This document shows, in pieces, positions 47,220 through 56,092 of a DNA stretch of 64,000 nucleotides. Positions within the stretch are counted from its first letter, which is position 1. Each line of letters starts with the position of its first letter. The position numbers and the translations under genes are program-made. The stretch comes from an uncultured Myxococcales bacterium (GTDB lineage Bacteria; Myxococcota_A; Bradymonadia; UBA7976; VGTA01), in NCBI GenBank assembly GCA_937146725.1, contig CAKZRU010000060.1:62001-126000 (forward strand), written 5' to 3'. The notes beneath the pieces are model-generated. The model did no database searches. It saw nothing but the letters and a program-made list of their open reading frames with translations, and was not told where the DNA came from.

Positions 47220-49850
47220 TTATCCTTGTTGGAATACAAAAGGATATTTCACTTTTACGCTACCACCTTTGGGCTTAGGAAAGCGCATTTTTTTAACGAC
47301 CCCAAAAACACAGGATTTTAATTTAGCGTCTTTAATACTTGATAAGACCTGTTTAACACCCGCTACTTTTCCATTGGGTTTGATCACCCAAGCAATGGTT
47401 AATTTACCGCTTAAATTAGGAGATTTCATCAGTTGACGTTCATAACATGCTGAGATTCTCGCTTGATTTTTTTGAATCACCTTCAGGACTTCCGCCTTTG
47501 AAAGGTTTCCACCGCTGACCCGTGCTCTTGAACGTAGGACTTTGACGCGGCCTCGTACTTTGCGCTTGACTCTTTTGGCCTTGAGTTTACCGGCACTGCG
47601 AGAACCACTTAGACCACCAGAGGTATTAAGGCTTCCTCCGCTTCCATTTAGATTTAAAGAACCACCCGCTTCACCAAAGGCTGAACCAAGAGAAAGTCCG
47701 CTATTTGCGTCCGTACCTAAGGCTGCACTTACATCGCCTAAAGCAAGCTTACCCTCACCACCTTCAGACTTACCGGAAAGAAAGTCAGCCAGCGCATCAA
47801 CTGCAGCCTTGCCCTTACCAAAACGCTCTTTAGCAAGTTCACGTACAGCCTCTCGAATACGAGGAGGCTCAGGTTGGGGATTAGGTTCGGGTTGGTAAGT
47901 TTCCTCAGTCACTTCACTCACTTCTTCAAGTTCTTCCAGTTCTTCTTCCTCATCCTCTTTAAGGTCTTCTTGTTCTTCAATCTTTTGAGTCAGGATTTCT
48001 ACAAACTTACTTGTGGTTACCACTCCGGTTTCTCTAAAGGTGTATGATTTAGAGCCATAAGCCATGATTAAAAGGGCCAAATGTAGGCCTGCCGCCAAAG
48101 CCAAGCACCAAAATAGGCTTGCTTCCCGACCCGGAATAGGAAGCTTGGGAACCCAAGGCGGTGGGAGCTGTTCAATCATTTGCAGCTTAAAGTAAATCGC
48201 AAAGTCTCCACAATGCAACACACCTTGTCCACCCAAATTGATCATGGTCATTTGCGGGTCGGAGGCCTTTGACCAAGCTTGGCGTTGAGTCTTCAGATCT
48301 GTATTAAACCAACCTTGTTGTTGTTGATGTGCATGAACCAATATTGATGAAGCACTCGGGGTAAATAAGGTCTTACACTCGCCAAATAATTCATTTGGCA
48401 AATGGACAAGGGCTTGATCACCAGAACCCACTGTGATGCTTTGAGTAAGTTCAAAGTCTTGTAATGATTGGACAGTATCAAGCCAAATGACTGCGACTCT
48501 CAGTTTTAGTTTAGGGCCACTCTGTGGAGAAAGCTTAGCTTGTAATCGTGCTTCAAAATCATCTAAGCGTTGATCTACCTTTTCCAAGAAAGATCCCGAG
48601 TCCGCATGTTGTAACCTTTCAGCTTTCTTTTGCTTTTTTTGAGACTGGTGAGCATTGGAAACGGGGTTTACAGGCGTAGATTCAGTTTGAAGCTTGTTAA
48701 CTTGAGGTTGCTTTTCTTCAGACAATATAGGTGAACTGTGGTCGGCACTAGAGGCAGAGTTTGATTCTGGTAACAGCACTTGAGTTTGAGCGTTAGGATC
48801 AAAAGCTTGATCAAAAGCTTGATGATTGGTGAGTATACCACCCAAAGGTACTAAATGCTTCAGACTTTGTGCTTCGGCTTGCGTAAGCAACTGATTCCAA
48901 AGCTTTGCTTTTTCAGGAGCTAAGCGGGTTAACCAACGACTGAGCCCCTTAGAGTCAAGCGCATTGAGTTCGGAGCTTAATAACTTTTTGATTTGGGAGA
49001 GCAAAGTAGCCACATTGGCGGGAGGACTAACTAAAGCTTGAATCAGCCATTGGGCAAAGGGACTAGGTAAGCCTTGTACAGCCGCTTTTTGTAGGTCACT
49101 TAACTCAGCTTCTGAGCCAAGTTCACTTGAATTCGGTAAGCGACCAAGCTCTTGATCTATAATACTTGGTTCACCGCCTAAACACTCCAAAAATATATTG
49201 AGTAGAGCTCTGCAATCGGCAGAGGGTCCACGACCATATTTTTCAGCGCTTGGACTCAATTGAAAGACTTGTCCCATAAACCAATCACTCAGCACTAGGC
49301 CTCCTGACTGATTTAAGGCCGCTAGCCTTGAGTTTGGCTCTGGGTGGAGGTAACGAATTTGGATGGAATCACTCGAAAGGCCACCATGACTAAAGCCTAA
49401 TGTATGAAGTGGCTCAAGCGCCAAAGCACTGCTGATAAGTATACCTAATGCAACCGGTACAGGTAATTGAGGCCAACCTCTTGATCTAGCAAGTTTTAAG
49501 ATTTCTGATAAAGATTCTCCGGCGATCGCCTCTTGAATAATCAGAGGTCCATCAAGACTAAAGTCTTTAGGGATTGTGAGTCCTAAAGCATTTAATTGCT
49601 CAAGGCTAGAAGCTGAATAAGCTTCGCTATAAAAAACCTTTGGAAGTCGAGCATGTGCATAACTTTGTAGCTCTTGTCCCATGCTTAATATAGATTGAAT
49701 AGCATAAGCCGGTAGTAAACGAGAGGGGTGCAGCTCGATCCACTGAGTAAAAGCTTGAGTAAATACCTGTTGATTCACTGTTTGCTGAGCATCAAACTGC
49801 AAACTACGGCGAGTAGAAAGTTGTTCTGGTAGCGTATATCTATGAATCAT
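47220..49850 (-). CDS. Pseudokinase/FHA-like protein with AgmX/PglI C-terminal domain
   Basis: This 876-residue protein has four parts. Residues ~1-290 resemble a protein kinase, with VALGILISSALALEPLHTLG leading to FSHGGLSSDSIQI, where the catalytic HRD-x4-N is replaced; LSDWFMG (187-193) stands for DFG, so it is a pseudokinase. Residues ~441-560 are FHA-like (SITVGSGDQALVHLP). One membrane helix spans ~577-597, followed by an acidic Glu/Pro linker and a Gly/Ser-rich basic stretch. The last ~95 residues form the AgmX/PglI C-terminal domain (NQARISACYERQLMKSPNLS, KLTIAWVIKPNGKV), a TonB-like module of myxobacterial gliding/secretion proteins. It follows its small exported partner by eight bases and probably spans the inner membrane into the periplasm. 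Confidence 0.88.
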   Translation of the reverse strand: MIHRYTLPEQLSTRRSLQFDAQQTVNQQVFTQAFTQWIELHPSRLLPAYAIQSILSMGQELQSYAHARLPKVFYSEAYSASSLEQLNALGLTIPKDFSLDGPLIIQEAIAGESLSEILKLARSRGWPQLPVPVALGILISSALALEPLHTLGFSHGGLSSDSIQIRYLHPEPNSRLAALNQSGGLVLSDWFMGQVFQLSPSAEKYGRGPSADCRALLNIFLECLGGEPSIIDQELGRLPNSSELGSEAELSDLQKAAVQGLPSPFAQWLIQALVSPPANVATLLSQIKKLLSSELNALDSKGLSRWLTRLAPEKAKLWNQLLTQAEAQSLKHLVPLGGILTNHQAFDQAFDPNAQTQVLLPESNSASSADHSSPILSEEKQPQVNKLQTESTPVNPVSNAHQSQKKQKKAERLQHADSGSFLEKVDQRLDDFEARLQAKLSPQSGPKLKLRVAVIWLDTVQSLQDFELTQSITVGSGDQALVHLPNELFGECKTLFTPSASSILVHAHQQQQGWFNTDLKTQRQAWSKASDPQMTMINLGGQGVLHCGDFAIYFKLQMIEQLPPPWVPKLPIPGREASLFWCLALAAGLHLALLIMAYGSKSYTFRETGVVTTSKFVEILTQKIEEQEDLKEDEEEELEELEEVSEVTEETYQPEPNPQPEPPRIREAVRELAKERFGKGKAAVDALADFLSGKSEGGEGKLALGDVSAALGTDANSGLSLGSAFGEAGGSLNLNGSGGSLNTSGGLSGSRSAGKLKAKRVKRKVRGRVKVLRSRARVSGGNLSKAEVLKVIQKNQARISACYERQLMKSPNLSGKLTIAWVIKPNGKVAGVKQVLSSIKDAKLKSCVFGVVKKMRFPKPKGGSVKVKYPFVFQQG
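48797..48820. repeat. 12-bp in-frame tandem duplication
   Basis: gatcaaaagctt is present twice in succession within the AgmX-type gene, encoding a repeated QAFD in the linker after the pseudokinase domain. Confidence 0.85.
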
Positions 49851-49858
49851 AAGAGAGA

Positions 49859-50371
49859 TTACTTTCGACCTCGACGTTTAGGCTGAGATTTGCGCTTTGA
49901 TTTACGCCAAGCTCTACGAGACTTAGTGCTTGCTTTGCTTGTCGATTTTTTTTGGACCGGTGTATTTGCTTGTGTAGGCACTTCAGTAGCTGTGGTTTTC
50001 TGTCCGATTTCTAAGTGACCTTGTTTAGCCTTGTCCTTAAGCTTTTTGCCCAGTGCAGTATTTTGTGAAAACACCGGAGAGACAATCGCGCTGAGATAGT
50101 CTCTTTTATACTTAAGTAAAGGTGGTAAGGAACGGGTTGCTCTTTGAAATAAGTAGACCGCACCTTCCGCACGCTGACCTTGGATGACACGGGCATCGAA
50201 TTCCATCTCACTAGGTCGTTGGACTGTATCTTGCGCAAAGACTTGGGTGATAGACAGACTACTCAAGCCAATGATAGTGAAACTTAAAGCGATCTTCAGC
50301 CCAAACTTACTTTGCTTGGAATATCGGTACATTAAGGGGTGGGGCACAAGTCTGTACTGATTTTTATTCAT
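49859..50371 (-). CDS. Small exported protein of the AgmX-type pair
   Basis: This 170-residue protein has a signal peptide (hydrophobic ~24-44, cleavage near VFA-Q). A compact conserved-looking stretch follows (PSEMEFDARVIQGQRAEG, AVYLFQRATRSLPPLL). The C-terminus is an extremely basic, Lys/Arg/Ser-rich tail (SRRAWRKSKRKSQPKRRGRK). I recall similar MEFDxRxxQGQ...AVYLF proteins beside AgmX/gliding-type genes in myxobacteria, unverified. GAG lies seven bases before the ATG. It ends eight bases before the AgmX-type gene, so the two are almost certainly co-expressed; a periplasmic partner is inferred. Confidence 0.82.
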   Translation of the reverse strand: MNKNQYRLVPHPLMYRYSKQSKFGLKIALSFTIIGLSSLSITQVFAQDTVQRPSEMEFDARVIQGQRAEGAVYLFQRATRSLPPLLKYKRDYLSAIVSPVFSQNTALGKKLKDKAKQGHLEIGQKTTATEVPTQANTPVQKKSTSKASTKSRRAWRKSKRKSQPKRRGRK

Positions 50372-50510
50372 AAATACTCACTTAAAATCAACAATCATTC
50401 TAATTTTGCTAAGTTGAGTTGAGTTTAAGTGAATGTAATGAATCTGTCGACCTTATCTCGACTAAGATTTAAAGAAAGATCACTTCTTTAGGCTCATGAC
50501 TTATATTGAA

Positions 50511-53087
50511 TCAAGCTAAACGTCGTCTAAATGAAGCCATGATGCCAAGTAAAAGAACAATGATGAGCGAAGTATGACCCTGTGCACCTTGGTCACAGGC
50601 AGCGCCGACTGATTCGGCTTCTTCGGTTTGCGCAGGCATACCAGCAAAGGATTCACTTGGGTCGATCCCCTCAAACATACCTTCACCTGCTGTCTCAGAC
50701 ATTGACATTCCACCTTCTGCTTCGCTCATATCCATTTCGTTCGGAGGCATGTAAGTATCTTCTTCGTTCCAAGTACGTGCACATTGTGGACCTGAAATAT
50801 CAGCAACGCAAGCTTGACCCGGAGGACAGATCACGCCTTCACATCCACTCCAAACACATTCACCATTGCGACAGCTTTCGCCATCAGCACACATCACGTT
50901 TGCGCAAGGGTCATCTAGACACTCGCCCATATCGCAGGCTAATCCATTCGGGCAGTCCACACCACCGCAAGGATCATCAATACATAAACCATCAACACAG
51001 CGGGTAAAGAGTGGACAACTTACTTGGGCGCAAGAAGGAATGCATTGTCCACCACGGCAGAATTCTCCGCTATCACAGACTACACCAGCGCAGGGGTCGG
51101 GAATACATTCTACACCATCACAAATGCTTCCAGCTTCACAGCCAACATTGACACAGGTATTAGGAACACACTCTCCTTCCCAACAACGGTCACCGGCGTT
51201 AGGGCATTCAATATCGGCACACAGGTCAACACAAATTGAATTCAGCTCATCACACACATCACCAGGACTACACTCAACACCTACACAAGCGGGGAGACAA
51301 AGCATAATTTCACGATCACAGCGCTCACCGCTGGTAAAGCATTCATCGCCTGTGCAACGTTCACGACATTCACCCTCAAAGCATCCATAACCCTCAGGGC
51401 ATAAGTCGCCATCATCTACTTGACCATTACAGTCGTTATCTAGACCGTCACATTGCTCAATGGCTTGATCTCCACAATAACCACAGGCATTTGCGAAGCC
51501 TTCATCAATCATTCCATCACAGTCATTGTCAATGGTGTCACAGGTCTCATCGATAGGATCACGGTTTGGTACACAAAGCACCTCACCGTTGATACAGCTT
51601 TCAACACCGCGAGCACAAATACCAGGTTGACCGGTGGCACATAGCTGATTGGCTGTTCCACCGTCCACATACCCTTCATCGACAATCGCATCACAGTCAT
51701 TGTCGATGCCATCACACATATCGGGCATACCATCAGGTGTACAGACTAAGTCATCACATAAGTCACCGAATTCATCATTATCATCATTGATTTGGTCGGG
51801 GTTAGGTACATCAATACAGTTATCACAAGCATCACCAACACCATCCATATCCAAGTCGGCTTGGTCAGGGTTCGCAATAAGTGGACAGTTATCTTCAGAG
51901 GCGCACAAGCCGTCTTCATCTTCGTCAAGTAGGCATACACCGCCCAAGGACCGAAGTAAAATAAGTAGAGCATAAGCAGTGGGTTGTATTCCATTACTCC
52001 AACAAGAGATACCACTTGTACACCAATTGCCACCATTTCCCTGATCTTCGGTTAAGAAGTAAGCATAGTCGAAGTACCAACGCGGAGATTCTTCGGGGAA
52101 GCCCACAGAAGCAGGATCTAAAACACCACCGATTTGATCCGAGTATGTCATACCCGCTTGGTTACCCACCGAAACTTCAAAAGCTTTAGCACTGGCCCAC
52201 ATATAGTAGTAATAGCTATTACCAGAGCCACCTCTATTTTGGTTGTTATATGTGTAACGGTCTCTGAGCCAATTTAAAGCAGACTGTACATTAGGATCTT
52301 CAGGTGGACGACCGGCAAGTAAATAAGTCCAAGCGCCTGAAGCAGTCATTGCATGATTGTTGCTTTCTGCTCCTGAATAACCATGCCCACCATTCCCATG
52401 CTTGGTACCATTGATAAAGCCGAGAGCATTAGGAAGACTATTGATTGAGCCGGGCAAGACAGTCTCGGCTGCATGTAAGCCTGCCATCGCAAACTGAGTG
52501 GTTGACATATCGGCGCGGGGGCTTCCATTATTATAGCCAAAACCGCCTCCGGAGCGATCTTGCAGTGTGCGTAAACTATTGACTCCGTTTTGAATCCCTT
52601 GAGTAACAGTAATGCTTGCGCCTACATTATCGACACCACCAGAATGCTTGTATGCGCTCAAGGCCATTAAACAAGCACCGGTATCGTAAGCTTCGGCACT
52701 GCCACCAGTAAAACCTGCGATACTTTCAATGCAATAGCGAACCCCATTGCGAACCACTTCCTGGTCGGCAGGATTCATGTTTTGATAGCCTTGTGCTTGG
52801 GCATTCCAATCTGCACTGACTCGTTTTTCTAAAAAGCAAAGAATTGCTAAGCCGGTAGGCCTTCCCCAACCACCATTGGCATTTTGAGCATTTCTAAGAT
52901 ATTGCAAGCCTTGATCGATAGAAGCATTAACTCGCTCACCAAAAGGTGTCACTCGAGCAGAACTTATACTTGTAAAAAGAAGGCTTATAGCCATAGTACA
53001 GATTAAGCCCAAGGTTAGCCTTTTTAAAGAGGCTTGAGCGACTGAAAAGCTCATAGAATATTGATTAAATAAACAGGTTTTAGCCAT
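50511..53087 (-). CDS. Alpha-toroid/MopE-type exported protein with MYXO-CTERM-like tail
   Basis: The ATG at 53087 (MAKTCLFNQYS) has AGAG about seven bases upstream; a GTG 14 codons earlier is unlikely. A signal peptide (~35-45) ends near SSA-R. Residues ~50-360 show repeats like those of terpenoid cyclase/prenyltransferase alpha-alpha toroids (IDQGLQYLRNAQNANGGWG, GVNSLRTLQDRSGGGFGYN, ALNWLRDRYTYNNQNRGGSG); an Asp-rich catalytic motif of cyclases is not evident, so a binding or protease-inhibitor-like toroid is likelier. TSP3 repeats, three MopE motifs (CDGIDNDCDAIVD, CDTIDNDCDGMID, CDGLDNDCNGQVD), many C-x2-G-x2-C modules and a tail ACDQG + helix + FRRRLA follow. Divergent from a related MopE gene. 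Confidence 0.86.
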   Translation of the reverse strand: MAKTCLFNQYSMSFSVAQASLKRLTLGLICTMAISLLFTSISSARVTPFGERVNASIDQGLQYLRNAQNANGGWGRPTGLAILCFLEKRVSADWNAQAQGYQNMNPADQEVVRNGVRYCIESIAGFTGGSAEAYDTGACLMALSAYKHSGGVDNVGASITVTQGIQNGVNSLRTLQDRSGGGFGYNNGSPRADMSTTQFAMAGLHAAETVLPGSINSLPNALGFINGTKHGNGGHGYSGAESNNHAMTASGAWTYLLAGRPPEDPNVQSALNWLRDRYTYNNQNRGGSGNSYYYYMWASAKAFEVSVGNQAGMTYSDQIGGVLDPASVGFPEESPRWYFDYAYFLTEDQGNGGNWCTSGISCWSNGIQPTAYALLILLRSLGGVCLLDEDEDGLCASEDNCPLIANPDQADLDMDGVGDACDNCIDVPNPDQINDDNDEFGDLCDDLVCTPDGMPDMCDGIDNDCDAIVDEGYVDGGTANQLCATGQPGICARGVESCINGEVLCVPNRDPIDETCDTIDNDCDGMIDEGFANACGYCGDQAIEQCDGLDNDCNGQVDDGDLCPEGYGCFEGECRERCTGDECFTSGERCDREIMLCLPACVGVECSPGDVCDELNSICVDLCADIECPNAGDRCWEGECVPNTCVNVGCEAGSICDGVECIPDPCAGVVCDSGEFCRGGQCIPSCAQVSCPLFTRCVDGLCIDDPCGGVDCPNGLACDMGECLDDPCANVMCADGESCRNGECVWSGCEGVICPPGQACVADISGPQCARTWNEEDTYMPPNEMDMSEAEGGMSMSETAGEGMFEGIDPSESFAGMPAQTEEAESVGAACDQGAQGHTSLIIVLLLGIMASFRRRLA

Positions 53088-53250
53088 GGGGTTCTCTATT
53101 TCTAAGGAGGAGTTAAGGCATGAAAACACATATTAATAATCTCATAAATGCAAATAAAATGCCAAATCAATATTAAGCAAGCTAGACGATTGAAGTTTCT
53201 ATTGCTATATCAAGAGAGAATCTTTTCTTTGTGCTCTATGAGGAGCTTGT

Positions 53251-55809
53251 ATGCGACAAACTTATAAAAACGCTTTGGTTTTTCTTTTGGTCAGTCTTTT
53301 TTCTTTGGTGGTGTATGCTGACCCCGTGACGAGTAATACGACATTCACTACCGGTCCTAACTGTGACCAAAATGTCACAGGTGCTATGAGTATACAAGTG
53401 GACCAATTTGGGAGCTTTGGTTCATCTAGCTCTCGTGGAGATGCTGCTTCATTTGATCCGGCTGATGATCAACCGGATGTGGGCTCAAAAAGAACGGTGT
53501 ATGAAAGCAAGCCATTTTTATGTGTTGATCGATCGGGGCAAAGAACAGGAGATTGGTTAGAAAAGGGTAGCTTATCGAGCCTAATTGTCAGTGCAGATCG
53601 TACCGGTGATATCCTTACCAGTCAGTTTACTTATGAATCCATTCAGGTTGAGCATAGTAGTCGCTTTGAATGTAATCAGTTGGTTCAGTGCTGGCAGTTT
53701 ACAAATCTGGGCGCACCTATCGATACCTTAGCGGTTACACCATATATTGATGGTGACTTATACTTTAATAATAATTTACAAGACTTTGGGGGAACATCGG
53801 CCGGTATTCCCAAAACCATTTATGAATATGATGAGGGCTCAGATCCTCAGTCACCTACCACTCAACTTGCTTTGTTTGGTAATGACCCTAATGACCAGTA
53901 TTTAACCGGCTGGGAAATCTCTGAGTTTTCTGAAAGCCGTACTCGTATTGCTAATGTTTCTAATGGCTGTCAGCCTTTGCGTGGTGGGATTGTAGATGGT
54001 AACAATAATAGTACCGATTTAGATGGAGACTTGGTCACCGATACCGATTATGATGTGACCTTGGCCTTACGCTTTGATGCAGGGCCTTTGGGCACAAATC
54101 AAACCAGTCCTGAGATTTGTTATACCATTCGTTGGGGCTATGCGCTTGCCTGTTCTGATGAGGATGAGGATGGGATTTGTATTCCGGATGATAATTGTCC
54201 GAGTGTACCTAATCCAGACCAAAGAGACAGTGATGGCGATGGCGCCGGTGATGCCTGTGATCTATGCCCAAACCAAGCAGATATGCTTAATGAACAAGGC
54301 TTAACTCTCGATAGTGATGGTGATGGCTTTGGTGATGCCTGTGATATTTGTCCAAATAACGCGGATCCGGAGCAAAGAGATACCGATAGAGATGGCTTTG
54401 GTGATGCTTGCGATACCTGTCCTAATGAGGCCGATCCAGAGCAAAGGGATACCGATCGTGATGGTGTAGGCGATGCTTGTGACAACTGTATGTTGGCAAA
54501 TCCGGATCAGATCGATGAAAATGGGGATGGGATTGGAGATGTATGTTGCTCCGGTGGAAGTGAAGTCTGTAATGGGGTTGACGATGACTGTGATGGCAGT
54601 ACAGATGAAGGGCTAAATCAAGGGAATCAAGCCTGTGCTACCGGTGAGGCGGGTGTGTGTGCACAAGGTATTATGAGTTGTAATGACGGTCAAATGAAGT
54701 GTGTACCAAGCATTCAAGCAAGTGAAGAATTGAATTGCGATGGGCGCGATGAGGACTGCGACGGACGCATTGATGAAGGTCTCCGCAATGAATGCTTAGT
54801 ATGTCTCGATGATTCAGAGACAGCTGATGCATGCAATGGTGAAGATGATGATTGTGATCAACTCATCGATGAAAATGCCGAATGTGAGGATGGTCTTGCT
54901 TGTCGTGAAGGACGCTGTGTTGAACCCTGCTCAAATAATGAATGTTTTAACGGGCAAAGTTGTGTTGACGGCTTCTGTTTATCTTTATGCACCAATGTTG
55001 AATGCGGGCTCGGTGAAACATGTGATGAAGCCAATGGACTTTGTGTTTCCTTGTGCGAAATGCCATGTACAAACGGCGAAGTCTGTAACGAGCAAGGTAT
55101 ATGTGTATATAATGACTGCTTTGGGACCGGTTGTCCGGAGGGGCAAGTCTGCGGCTTTGATGGTCAATGTGAAAGTGATCCATGTCTTGAGATAGACTGT
55201 GAAGCAAGTCAATTCTGTAGAGAAGGTAGCTGTGTTGACTCTTGTGCGCTCATTTCCTGTGCGCTTAATAGCGTCTGTGTAGATGGTGAATGCCAAGCGC
55301 TTCCTTGTTGGGATGAAAACCGGTCGGCCGGATGTGCCGAGAATGAACGCTGTGGTGAAGATGGACTATGTATTCCAGATGAATGCTCAATGGTGAACTG
55401 TCCGGTAGGTTATGTTTGTCAAGAAGGCGTTTGTTCAGGAGATCCATGTAACCGAGTTTCCTGTCCTCAGAATCAAGAATGTCAAGTGATCAATGGTGAA
55501 GCTCAATGCGTGCTACTTTCTAGTGAGATTGAAGAACCTAACCCTAGCGAAGCGGGCTCTGAAGCCGGCATGGAAGCAGGCTCTGAAGCCGGCATGGAAG
55601 CTGGAAATGAGAGTGGCACAGAAATCAACGCCGGTTTTATGACACCCGTGCCAACTGCAGGCTCAATGATCAATAATGGCAACATGGATATGGATAGCTC
55701 TAGCACAGAGCCCGCCGGCTGTGATCAAGCATCAAAGCACTCAAATCTATTGTGGATGTTGATCTTGTTACTGATTGGACAGTTTCAACGGTCTAGGTTA
55801 CGCGAGTAA
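53251..55809 (+). CDS. TSP3/MopE-type Cys-rich surface protein, paralogue of the 33463 gene
   Basis: This 852-residue protein has GAGGAG before its ATG and a signal peptide (cleavage near VYA-D). A ~290-residue domain is homologous to that of the gene at 33463-35862 (AVTPYIDGDLYF, TRIANVSNGC, YDVTLALRFDAGPL, CSDEDEDG). Five or so TSP3 repeats follow (DRDGFGDACDTCPN type), then three MopE motifs (CNGVDDDCDGSTD, CDGRDEDCDGRID, CNGEDDDCDQLID). Next come ~250 residues of Cys modules, a linker with GSEAGMEA duplicated by a 24-bp repeat, and a tail GCDQ + helix + FQRSRLRE. Calcium and possibly copper binding are inferred from TSP3 and MopE resemblance. It is probably anchored at the cell surface; its role is unknown. 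Confidence 0.88.
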   Translation: MRQTYKNALVFLLVSLFSLVVYADPVTSNTTFTTGPNCDQNVTGAMSIQVDQFGSFGSSSSRGDAASFDPADDQPDVGSKRTVYESKPFLCVDRSGQRTGDWLEKGSLSSLIVSADRTGDILTSQFTYESIQVEHSSRFECNQLVQCWQFTNLGAPIDTLAVTPYIDGDLYFNNNLQDFGGTSAGIPKTIYEYDEGSDPQSPTTQLALFGNDPNDQYLTGWEISEFSESRTRIANVSNGCQPLRGGIVDGNNNSTDLDGDLVTDTDYDVTLALRFDAGPLGTNQTSPEICYTIRWGYALACSDEDEDGICIPDDNCPSVPNPDQRDSDGDGAGDACDLCPNQADMLNEQGLTLDSDGDGFGDACDICPNNADPEQRDTDRDGFGDACDTCPNEADPEQRDTDRDGVGDACDNCMLANPDQIDENGDGIGDVCCSGGSEVCNGVDDDCDGSTDEGLNQGNQACATGEAGVCAQGIMSCNDGQMKCVPSIQASEELNCDGRDEDCDGRIDEGLRNECLVCLDDSETADACNGEDDDCDQLIDENAECEDGLACREGRCVEPCSNNECFNGQSCVDGFCLSLCTNVECGLGETCDEANGLCVSLCEMPCTNGEVCNEQGICVYNDCFGTGCPEGQVCGFDGQCESDPCLEIDCEASQFCREGSCVDSCALISCALNSVCVDGECQALPCWDENRSAGCAENERCGEDGLCIPDECSMVNCPVGYVCQEGVCSGDPCNRVSCPQNQECQVINGEAQCVLLSSEIEEPNPSEAGSEAGMEAGSEAGMEAGNESGTEINAGFMTPVPTAGSMINNGNMDMDSSSTEPAGCDQASKHSNLLWMLILLLIGQFQRSRLRE
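55555..55602. repeat. 24-bp in-frame tandem duplication in the surface-protein linker
   Basis: The unit starting ggctctgaagccggcatgg occurs at 55555-55578 and 55579-55602 (last base differs), encoding GSEAGMEA twice. Confidence 0.88.
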
Positions 55810-55852
55810 GTCCAGGTCTGTACTGTGAGTTGACTCTCTATACTTTTGGGAG

Positions 55853-55882
55853 TTTTGCTCTTGTCACTTTTGCTCTTGTCAC
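55853..55882. repeat. 15-bp tandem duplication downstream of the surface-protein gene
   Basis: ttttgctcttgtcac is present twice head to tail, 44 bp after the stop codon, in non-coding DNA. Confidence 0.85.
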
Positions 55883-55936
55883 TTTGGTACGAGCTGACTA
55901 AGATTCGGCAATCCAAAAACATTGGGTAAAATAATA

Positions 55937-56020
55937 AAAGCCAAGCTCTTTCACCTCTGAGCGCTCACGTCTGTGTATATTTTAATCACAGAACGATAAC
56001 AAGGTAAGGAACTTGGCTTT
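55937..56020. other. Long imperfect hairpin element between convergent genes
   Basis: AAAGCCAAG (55937-55945) pairs perfectly with CTTGGCTTT (56012-56020). Inward, CTCTTTC-ACCT pairs with AGGT-AAGGAA with one mismatch and one bulge, giving ~18 pairs in all. Inside lie a second stem (CTGTG at 55971-55975 with CACAG at 55987-55991, extendable) and a GAGCGCTC palindrome. The element sits downstream of rpsT on the minus strand and of the surface-protein gene on the plus strand. It may be a structured 3' end, a small RNA or a remnant of a miniature repeat; it does not match any RNA family I know. Confidence 0.5.
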
Positions 56021-56092
56021 AAGGCAATGCCTTTAGAAGCAGATTGTTATCTAAAGATTTTATTGCCTGCAGACAGTTAATCTTTAAAAGTC

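Noticed and set aside
50866..51390. 174-codon plus-strand frame opposite the MopE-type gene
   Set aside because: Ser/Pro/Gln-rich shadow of Cys/Gly/Asp codons; several similar shadows occur opposite TSP3/MopE regions (6174-6410, 33928-34266, 54138-54485).
50750..51800. Repeated Cys codon pattern that could look like a DNA repeat array or CRISPR
   Set aside because: Repetition is at protein level only (C-x2-G-x2-C modules) with divergent DNA and no constant repeats or spacers.
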